From Candidatus Aminicenantota bacterium (lineage in GTDB: Bacteria; Acidobacteriota; Aminicenantia; Aminicenantales; UBA4085): 10,049 nt of DNA. Positions 1-5,446 of the stretch are shown here, one piece after another; positions within the stretch are counted from its first letter, which is position 1; every line of letters begins with the position of its first letter. The DNA lies in NCBI GenBank assembly GCA_003154255.1, contig PMCY01000333.1:4537-14585 (forward strand), in the 5' to 3' direction. Position numbers and translations under genes: made by a program. The notes below the pieces were generated by a model. It saw only the letters and a list, made by a program, of their open reading frames with translations. It did not search any database and was not told the DNA's origin.

Positions 1-477
1 GCCCTCCTCCTGGGCGCCGCGGGATTGATCGCCATCGCCGTGTTCTTCCTCCCCGCCGTCGGCCGCCTCCTCCACCGCGGCCCGTCGCACGGTTTTCTCG
101 GCCGCCTGTTCGAAAAGCTGCGGCTCTTCCGCGATACCATTACGGATTACCGAAGTCACCCGGCGGCTTTCGCCAAAGCCACGATCTGGGCCGTCCTGCT
201 CCAGCTCAATGTCGTCCTTTATTACATCCTCATCGGGCGATCCCTGGGCTTGAAAATCCCGGCCTTCGATTATTTCGTCTTCATCCCCCTGGTGCTGCTT
301 CTCCAGATCATCCCCATAACCATCAACGGCCTGGGCGTGCGCGAATGGGCTTACGTGACCGTCTTCGCCTTCTATGGGCTGTCGGCCTCGGCCGCCTGGT
401 CGTTCGCCCTGATCGAGATCGCCTTTGGCCTGATCGTCGGCCTTCTGGGGGCCGCGCTTTACGCCGCCCGCCGATGA
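1..477 (+). CDS. LPG-synthase/flippase-like integral membrane protein, C-terminal part (5' end outside window)
   Basis: The open frame runs in from base 1 without a stop and ends at TGA 475-477, so the N-terminus lies outside the window; 158 residues are visible. Hydrophobic stretches near residues 8-20, 60-80, 90-107 and 130-155 look like membrane helices. Between the first two is a basic, amphipathic segment. The segment PITINGLGVREWAY matches the conserved Pro...Asn-Gly-Leu-Gly-x-Arg-Glu signature of the lysylphosphatidylglycerol synthase transmembrane / flippase-like family (AglD, UPF0104). Members of that family move or transfer lipids at the cytoplasmic membrane, often glycan-linked ones; the substrate here cannot be read from the sequence. 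The stop overlaps the next start codon (ATGA), so it is probably co-transcribed and translationally coupled with the EnvC-like gene. Family assignment is good; function is inference. Confidence 0.85.
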   Translation, partial: ALLLGAAGLIAIAVFFLPAVGRLLHRGPSHGFLGRLFEKLRLFRDTITDYRSHPAAFAKATIWAVLLQLNVVLYYILIGRSLGLKIPAFDYFVFIPLVLLLQIIPITINGLGVREWAYVTVFAFYGLSASAAWSFALIEIAFGLIVGLLGAALYAARR

Positions 478-1649
478 AGACGACGGCCGTTCTCCTCGCG
501 CTCCTCATCATCGCCGCAGCGGCTCCGCCCCAAACCCCGGCCCCGGCGGCTTCCGGTCAGTCGGAACAGGCGGATTACGAGAGCCGTCTGGCCCGGATCC
601 GCCGCGAAATCGAATCCCTGAAGAACTGGCTCCGGGAGGACGAGTCGAAGGAACAGACGACCCTTTCCCGATTCGACCGGATCGGCGCCACCAAATCACT
701 AATCCAAAAGGAGCTGGGCCTTCTGGCCATCCAACTGGACAAAAACCGGGCCGACCTGGCCGCCACACGGAAGAACATTCCGACGCTCCGGGCCCGGCTG
801 GCCCAGGAAAAAGAAGAGCTGGAGCGCGTTCTGATCACCCTTTACAAATTCGGCCGGCTGAGCTTCGCCCGTTTCCTTATCCAGGCCCATGATCTTCGCA
901 CTCTGTCGGAGGAAAACAAGAGACTCTCGATCCTGGCCTCGAGCCAGGACCGGTTGATCGCCGATTACGGCAAGGACCTGACCGCCCTTGGGAGGGAAGC
1001 GGAGACCCTGTCGGCCAGGGAGAACGAGATCAACCAGCTCCTGGCCCGGACCGCGGCCAAGAAGACCGAGCTGGACCGGGAAGAGGAGAAGATCGGCGCC
1101 CTCATTTCCCAGATCCGGGCCGACAAGAAAACGCACGAACAGACCCTGGCCGAGCTGGCCCGGCGGGCCGAGGAGCTCCAGGCCCTTCTCCAGAGGCTGG
1201 AGAAGCTCCAGTTCACGGCCCCCTTTCCCTTGACCTCGCTCGGCGAGCTCAAGGGCCGGGTCTCCTGGCCGACGAACGGCCGCAAAATCATTCAGGGCTA
1301 CGGGTTGCAGCGCCATCCCCAATTCAACACCCTGACCATGAACAACGGCATCGAGATCGCTCCGGCGGCCGGAGATCTGGCCATCCGGGCCGTCCAGGGC
1401 GGACGCGTCGCCTTCGCCGACCGCCTGCCCGGCTATGGAAACCTCATCATCATCGACCATAGCTACGGTTACCATTCGCTCTACGGGCATTGCGCCGAAT
1501 TCCTGGTCAAGGCCGGGGACTTCGTCCGGCCCGACCAGCCCATCGGCGTGGCCGGAGACACCGGTTCGCTCGTCGGGATCGCGGTCTATTTCGAGATCCG
1601 CTACAAGACCAAGCCCGTCGATCCCTTGCAATGGCTCTCGCGGAGATGA
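474..1649 (+). CDS. envC: EnvC-like murein hydrolase activator (coiled coil plus degenerate LytM/M23 domain)
   Basis: 391 residues. The start ATG 474 overlaps the previous stop as ATGA and gives an N-terminal hydrophobic signal sequence (about residues 4-18). I see no Shine-Dalgarno, which fits translational coupling. The frame is open further upstream, but that would overlap the membrane protein and bury the signal peptide. Residues about 30-245 are a long charged coiled coil; residues about 262-388 are a LytM/M23 fold. The zinc ligands are lost: the HxxxD motif reads N290...E294, and HxH reads A370-V-Y372. The YGH histidine (H339) remains. The ending VYFEIR...PVDPLQWL closely resembles the end of E. 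coli EnvC. EnvC-family proteins do not cut peptidoglycan; they activate periplasmic amidases at the septum under FtsEX control. Position beside a YibQ-like gene matches the enterobacterial envC-yibQ order. No FtsEX or amidase is in the window, so the partner is unknown. Confidence 0.88.
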   Translation: MKTTAVLLALLIIAAAAPPQTPAPAASGQSEQADYESRLARIRREIESLKNWLREDESKEQTTLSRFDRIGATKSLIQKELGLLAIQLDKNRADLAATRKNIPTLRARLAQEKEELERVLITLYKFGRLSFARFLIQAHDLRTLSEENKRLSILASSQDRLIADYGKDLTALGREAETLSARENEINQLLARTAAKKTELDREEEKIGALISQIRADKKTHEQTLAELARRAEELQALLQRLEKLQFTAPFPLTSLGELKGRVSWPTNGRKIIQGYGLQRHPQFNTLTMNNGIEIAPAAGDLAIRAVQGGRVAFADRLPGYGNLIIIDHSYGYHSLYGHCAEFLVKAGDFVRPDQPIGVAGDTGSLVGIAVYFEIRYKTKPVDPLQWLSRR

Positions 1650-1666
1650 TACAATCCGGGCTTCCC

Positions 1667-1672
1667 CGAGGA
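1667..1672 (+). promoter_or_regulatory. Ribosome binding site deciding the S41-like start
   Basis: CGAGGA lies 11 nt before ATG 1684. The same frame is open for about 250 nt upstream inside the EnvC-like gene, so this site, together with the signal/TM segment that follows ATG 1684, is what fixes the start there rather than at earlier in-frame ATGs. Confidence 0.6.
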
Positions 1673-1683
1673 ACATCACCATC

Positions 1684-2826
1684 ATGAGCCGAACCGCGCG
1701 GGCGCGTTTGCTGGGCCTCGTCGCCCTCATCGCCGGGATTCTTTTTTTCTGGCTGGAGCGACGCATTCTGCCGGGAGATTCCCGCCCCGCCGTGGGCCAG
1801 AAAAACATCGATCTGGTCGAATCCGTCGTCCGCATCATCCGCAGCAACTACGTCGAGGAGCCGGACGCCGCCAAAACCATGCGCGGAGCATTCCAGGGCA
1901 TGGTCAACTCCATGGATGCGATGTCCAGCTTCCTGGACAAGGCCGAGGTCGCCAAGCTGGCCGATCCGGCCCGCTCCCGATACAAGGACCTGGGCTTGAT
2001 CCTGTTCAAGCGGGCCTCGAGCTTCCCCCTGGTCGTCGGCTTGATTGAGGGATCTCCGGCCCAGAAAGCCGGCGTCCAGTTGGGTGATGTAGTCAGCGCC
2101 CTGGACGACCGATCGACCGCGCTGATGGGCCTCCCGGAGATCCGGCTCTATTCCAAGGATCCCCAAGCCAAGCCGGTCAAAGTCCGCATCATCCACGAGA
2201 ACGCCACCAAGGAAATCATGGTCACCCGCGGCCCGATCTATCCGCGAACGTTCACCTTCACCGAACAAAACGGAACGGCCGGAATCCTAGCCGTCCACCA
2301 TTTCTATCCCCCCCTGGTCGACGACGTCCGGCTGGAGCTCCTACCCAAGCTGGCCGGAAGAAAGGGCGCCCTGGTCCTGGACCTGCGCGGCTCGTTCGAG
2401 GGCGAAAACGGGGAAGCCGGAAAGTTCCTCAACCTCTTCCTCAAGACGACCTTGGCCGGGGTGTTCGAAAAGAAGGGCGGGGCCAAGGACATCCTGGCCT
2501 GCCCCGAGCCCGCCCCCCTCGAGGCCCTGACCTTGGTCTTGTGGATCGACCAGACGACGATGGGCCCGGCGGAGATCGTGGCCGCCTGTCTTCGCGAATC
2601 CCGCAAGGCCAAGGCCATCGGAGTTCAGACGCCCGGTTTGGCGGCTCACCAGGATGTCTATTCTCTCGCCGGGGGCGACGCTCTCCTGTTGACGACGGGC
2701 GTTTTCAACACGGCCTCGGGCGAGAAGGTTTGGGCCAAGGGTATCGCCCCCGATATCAAGCTCGAGTTCGACAAACAAGACCGCAAGATCTTCCTGAATA
2801 AAACCCTAGAGCTTCTGGCGCGCTAA
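1684..2826 (+). CDS. S41/C-terminal-processing-protease homologue with PDZ domain, predicted catalytically inactive
   Basis: 380 residues. Order: N-terminal membrane or signal-anchor helix (about 8-24), helical region (40-98), PDZ domain (about 100-182, with the EGSPAQKAGVQLGD carboxylate-binding loop), then an S41 core (about 190-360). S41 landmarks include VLDLRG (231-236), PAEIVA (295-300), VQTPGL (314-319), LLLTTGVFNTASGEKVW and KGIAPDI. Aligned to E. coli Prc (SASASE...FGKGTVQ; Ser452, Lys477, Gln481), the nucleophile position is Gly294 and the base position is Leu319. These keep the exact 25-residue spacing, and the following Gln (Gln323) is preserved four residues on. Active CTP-family proteases use a Ser-Lys dyad or Ser-Lys-Gln triad, so proteolysis by this mechanism looks impossible. 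The reading frame is intact and well formed, so this is not decay. It lies 34 nt after the EnvC-like gene and 7 nt before the deacetylase. A PDZ-based scaffold or peptide-sensing role is inference. Confidence 0.85.
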   Translation: MSRTARARLLGLVALIAGILFFWLERRILPGDSRPAVGQKNIDLVESVVRIIRSNYVEEPDAAKTMRGAFQGMVNSMDAMSSFLDKAEVAKLADPARSRYKDLGLILFKRASSFPLVVGLIEGSPAQKAGVQLGDVVSALDDRSTALMGLPEIRLYSKDPQAKPVKVRIIHENATKEIMVTRGPIYPRTFTFTEQNGTAGILAVHHFYPPLVDDVRLELLPKLAGRKGALVLDLRGSFEGENGEAGKFLNLFLKTTLAGVFEKKGGAKDILACPEPAPLEALTLVLWIDQTTMGPAEIVAACLRESRKAKAIGVQTPGLAAHQDVYSLAGGDALLLTTGVFNTASGEKVWAKGIAPDIKLEFDKQDRKIFLNKTLELLAR

Positions 2827-2833
2827 TAAGGGA

Positions 2834-3937
2834 ATGCCGCACCGGGCTTCTCTTCTCCTCTTCGCGGCGGCGTTGCTGATCGTCGTAGTCGGGTTCCTGA
2901 CCGTCGAATGCCCCAGCCGCCCTGATTACCCGGCAGGAGGATCGGCCAGGGATCTCGGGCCGGTCCTCAAGGACGCCGTATCCCGGCCCGCCTTCGGGGC
3001 CTCTTCCGTCCACCTGTTCAAGGCCGGCGAAAGCGAGTGGCATATCCAGGTCATCCTTCCGTTGGAAAAGTATGCGGCCCTGGAAGCCGGGCTCGAGGAA
3101 ACAATCCGGGCCATCCCGGCGCGCCTGGCCAAGAAGGAAGAGGAGCGAGGGGACGGCTCGATCCGCTTTCTCTGGGACGTGCTCGGCGGGACGGATGAAG
3201 CGCCCGCCAGGACCATTCTGCTCTTCGTCTGCCCCGAGAGTCCCGCCGCCGTCCACGAGCGGCCGGCCCCGACCGGCGGACCCGTGGCCGCCATCATCAT
3301 CGACGACGTCGGTTACAACGTGGACATCGTCCGGGCCCTGGCCGCTCTGAATCGGCCCCTGACCCTGGCCGTTCTGCCCGGCTGCCCCTACACCCGGGAT
3401 TCCGCCCGGGCCGCCCTGGCTTTCGGCCTGGAGGTGATGCTGCATCTTCCGCTGGAGTCCCTCGAACGCGGCACCGCCCGGGCTCCGGGAACGATCGATA
3501 CGAACATGCCCCGGGCCGAGATCGAGGAGCGGGTGGCCGCGTTCCTGGACGAGATCCCGGGCGCCCGCGGCGTCAACAACCACACCGGATCCAAGGCCAC
3601 CGAAGACCCGGCCGTCATGATCAGCGTCCTCGAGGTGATCAAGGCCCGGGGGCTCTATTTCATCGATAGCCGGACATCCCGCCGCTCGGTGGCCTATGAC
3701 GCGGCCAAGGCGCTCGGCATTCCCTCCGCCTCCCGCCGCGTTTTCCTCGACCAGCCTCCCGGCGCGGGAACGGTTCGCGCCCGTCTCGAGGAGCTCTTCC
3801 GTATGGCCCGCAGGGACGGGACGGCCGTGGGCATCGGCCACGCCCGGACGGAAACCATCGAAGCCCTCAAGGCCGGATTAGCTCTGGCCGACGCGGCGGG
3901 GGTCAAGCTGGTCTTCGCGTCTCAGATCGTTCGTTGA
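2834..3937 (+). CDS. yibQ: Divergent polysaccharide deacetylase, YibQ family
   Basis: 367 residues. An N-terminal hydrophobic segment (about 6-23) suggests a signal peptide or anchor and a periplasmic location. Residues about 40-135 form an extra N-terminal domain I do not recognise. The deacetylase-like domain spans about 148-366: AIIIDDVGY (153-161), LAVLPGCPY, LHLPLES (203-209), GVNNHTGS (246-253), GLYFIDSRTS (273-282) and a C-terminal GHARTETIEAL (335-345). These match the divergent polysaccharide deacetylase family (PF04748), whose members often lie next to envC. The biochemical activity of YibQ proteins is not settled, so 'deacetylase' names the fold. ATG 2834 is the first usable start in the frame. 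The purine run AAGGGA abuts it with no spacer, and the gene follows the S41-like tandem stop (TAATAA) by 7 nt, suggesting translational coupling. Confidence 0.9.
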   Translation: MPHRASLLLFAAALLIVVVGFLTVECPSRPDYPAGGSARDLGPVLKDAVSRPAFGASSVHLFKAGESEWHIQVILPLEKYAALEAGLEETIRAIPARLAKKEEERGDGSIRFLWDVLGGTDEAPARTILLFVCPESPAAVHERPAPTGGPVAAIIIDDVGYNVDIVRALAALNRPLTLAVLPGCPYTRDSARAALAFGLEVMLHLPLESLERGTARAPGTIDTNMPRAEIEERVAAFLDEIPGARGVNNHTGSKATEDPAVMISVLEVIKARGLYFIDSRTSRRSVAYDAAKALGIPSASRRVFLDQPPGAGTVRARLEELFRMARRDGTAVGIGHARTETIEALKAGLALADAAGVKLVFASQIVR

Positions 3938-3943
3938 GCCCGG

Positions 3944-4702
3944 TCAATCCATCCAGGCGATGACGGCCGTGATATTATCGCGCCCCCCGGCCTTGTTGGC
4001 CGCCTTCAACAATGCCGCGGAGGCTTTTCCGGGATCCCGATGCTTGCGGACGGCCTTCAAGATCTCGGCGTCCGTGAGCGAGCCGTGCAGCCCGTCGGTG
4101 CAGAGAAGAACCCCGTCGCCGGGCAGGAGATCGAGAACGAACGTATCGACCAGGATCGTCTCCGTGTAACCGATCGACCGGGTGACCATGTTGCGGAAGG
4201 GCGAGCGGCTGATATCCTGGGCCGTCAGGCCCCGGCCCCGCCGCTGCTCCGCCGCCCAGGAATGGTCATGGCTGATCTGAATCAGGTCGTTCCCGCGGAT
4301 CCGGTAGACGCGGCTGTCACCGACGTTGGCAGCGACCGACCGGCGGCCGTCAGTGAGGGCCGCCGCAAGCGTCGTGCCCATTCCGCCCAGCTCCGCGGTT
4401 CGGGCCGACTTCTGAAAGATCTCGCGATTGGCCCTGATGAACGACTCCTCCAGCACCTGGCCGCTCAGAATCCCGGAGCCCGCGGCGGTTCGTTGGCGGG
4501 CAACATCCTTCTCCAGGATTTCCATGGCCATCGAACTGGCGACCTCGCCCGCGGCGTGGCCGCCGATTCCGTCGGCGACGGCCAGAAGGACCCAGGGCTC
4601 GGAAACGGGGGCCGGGCCGGACAGTTCGGTGCAGAGAAAGCGGTCCTCATTGAAGGGACGCTTGCGGCCGGTATCGGTCGAGCCGAAGAATCGGATTTTC
4701 AT
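3944..4702 (-). CDS. PP2C-family protein serine/threonine phosphatase (Stp/PrpC type)
   Basis: 252 residues, a single PP2C catalytic domain with no membrane helix or sensor domain, so cytoplasmic. All metal-binding motifs are present in order: RKRPFNEDRF (13-22, acidic pair E19-D20), VADGIGGHAAGE (42-53, D44), GGMGTTL (106-112), GDSRVYR (128-134), CTDGLHG (201-207, D203) and GGRDNITAVI (239-248, D242). It should therefore be an active Mn/Mg-dependent phosphatase that reverses Ser/Thr phosphorylation, usually by Hanks-type kinases; no such kinase is in the window. Length is typical of bacterial Stp/PrpC proteins. It converges on the YibQ-like gene, with only six bases between stop codons and no visible terminator, so read-through antisense transcription in either direction is possible. 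The start ATG at 4702 has only a weak purine stretch upstream. Confidence 0.95.
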   Translation of the reverse strand: MKIRFFGSTDTGRKRPFNEDRFLCTELSGPAPVSEPWVLLAVADGIGGHAAGEVASSMAMEILEKDVARQRTAAGSGILSGQVLEESFIRANREIFQKSARTAELGGMGTTLAAALTDGRRSVAANVGDSRVYRIRGNDLIQISHDHSWAAEQRRGRGLTAQDISRSPFRNMVTRSIGYTETILVDTFVLDLLPGDGVLLCTDGLHGSLTDAEILKAVRKHRDPGKASAALLKAANKAGGRDNITAVIAWMD

Positions 4703-4715
4703 TTCTCGAGGGCTT

Positions 4716-4745
4716 AAGGTAATTCAGGCGCGCGGGCCTTGTCAA
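4716..4745 (-). promoter_or_regulatory. Candidate promoter for the PP2C phosphatase gene
   Basis: On the - strand a perfect TTGACA (+ strand 4740-4745) lies about 38 nt before the phosphatase ATG. The best partner at 18-nt spacing is TACCTT (4716-4721), which matches the -10 consensus at only three of six positions. The -35 is convincing in isolation; the pair is not. A sigma-70-like promoter is assumed. Confidence 0.25.
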
Positions 4746-4799
4746 TGAAGGACTCGGAGGGTTGGCGAAAAGGGGATGGCCGCGCGGGCGGATCCATAG

Positions 4800-4818
4800 T
4801 AAAATAATGGGGAAGGAG
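4800..4818 (+). promoter_or_regulatory. -10-like box and Shine-Dalgarno of the small lipoprotein gene
   Basis: TAAAAT at 4800-4805 matches the -10 consensus at five of six positions, but no good -35 is seen 16-18 nt upstream, and it is close to the start (4826). AAGGAG at 4813-4818, followed by a second AAGGA, is a strong ribosome binding site 7 nt before ATG 4826 and fixes that start. If TAAAAT is the true -10, the 5' leader would be very short. The rest of the 123-nt divergent region 4703-4825 shows no further structure I can support. Confidence 0.35.
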
Positions 4819-4825
4819 AAGGAAA

Positions 4826-5416
4826 ATGAAATACCCGCATCGATATCCGGCCGCCGCGGCGGCCCTGGCCGTTCTGGCCGCGCTCCTGCCGGCCGCCTGC
4901 AAGACCCCTTCGATCGATCAGGTCAAAGCCTCGCTCGAGGTCGTCAACGTCCGGACCAAATGGGTGGCCAAGGACTACAAGCAGTGGCCCCAGCCCAAGC
5001 TTGTCCTCGTCCCGGTGGTCCAGTTCCAGGTCCGCAACAAAACGGCCGAGCCGATCAATTTCATCAATTTCAACGGCGTGTTCAAGAGACCCGGCGACAC
5101 CGAAAACCTCGGCGACAACTTCCTGGCCGCCATCCGCAAAGAGCCCATCCCGCCCGGCGGATTGAGCCCGGTCATCCTCCTGAAGAGCAATTTCGGCCGA
5201 GAAGGGCGGAACCTGGAGCAGTTCAAGCTGTTCCCCCAGGAGCTCCAATACAACGTCAAAATCTTTGCCCAATTCGGCGGTTCGCGCCACGCCCTGCTCG
5301 GTGAATTTCCCATCTCCCGGGACATCGACTTCAAGGAAGACCCCCCCGTCCACATGGACGGCAAGATTGAGAAGTCCGACAAGGCCGAGCCGGCCAAGCC
5401 CGAAATCAAGAAATAG
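4826..5416 (+). CDS. Small predicted lipoprotein of unknown function
   Basis: 196 residues with a clear AAGGAG ribosome binding site. The N-terminus has basic residues, a hydrophobic Ala/Leu segment (about 9-22) and LLPAAC with Cys25 as the likely lipidation site. The lipobox is imperfect (Pro at -3), so a plain signal peptide is the alternative. The mature part (about 28-175) alternates hydrophobic and polar residues as in a beta-sandwich: VPVVQFQVRNKTAEPINF, then PIPPGGLSPVILL. This recalls LEA14-like or FxLYD-like domains that carry a 'conserved interaction terms' segment, but I cannot assign a family. The tail (176-196) is rich in Lys, Glu and Pro, low in complexity and probably disordered. 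It is a single-gene unit: the phosphatase diverges upstream, and the SpeE fusion converges 30 nt downstream. Confidence 0.8.
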   Translation: MKYPHRYPAAAAALAVLAALLPAACKTPSIDQVKASLEVVNVRTKWVAKDYKQWPQPKLVLVPVVQFQVRNKTAEPINFINFNGVFKRPGDTENLGDNFLAAIRKEPIPPGGLSPVILLKSNFGREGRNLEQFKLFPQELQYNVKIFAQFGGSRHALLGEFPISRDIDFKEDPPVHMDGKIEKSDKAEPAKPEIKK

Positions 5417-5446
5417 CGGGAGGCCGCGAAGTTATCCTCGAACGTC

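Noticed and set aside
474..1649. Active M23 endopeptidase
   Set aside because: The HxxxD and HxH zinc ligands are replaced (Asn290/Glu294 and Ala370/Tyr372); the pattern fits EnvC-type activators.
699..1847. Long open frame on the - strand (382 codons) across the EnvC-like and S41-like genes
   Set aside because: It is antisense to two genes with clear family motifs, has low-complexity Gly/Arg/Pro-rich translation without recognisable domains, and follows from GC-rich codon bias.
1684..2826. Active carboxy-terminal processing protease
   Set aside because: The aligned nucleophile and base positions are Gly and Leu; I see no other Ser/Lys pair at the expected spacing.
2756..3841. Long open frame on the - strand (361 codons) opposite the YibQ-like gene
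   Set aside because: The opposite strand encodes a well-conserved deacetylase-family protein; the antisense translation shows no domain and no plausible start.
4794..4810. CCAT...ATGG dyad as an operator in the divergent region
   Set aside because: The half-sites are only 4 bp, and the A/T-rich centre is better explained by the -10-like box; no second copy is seen.
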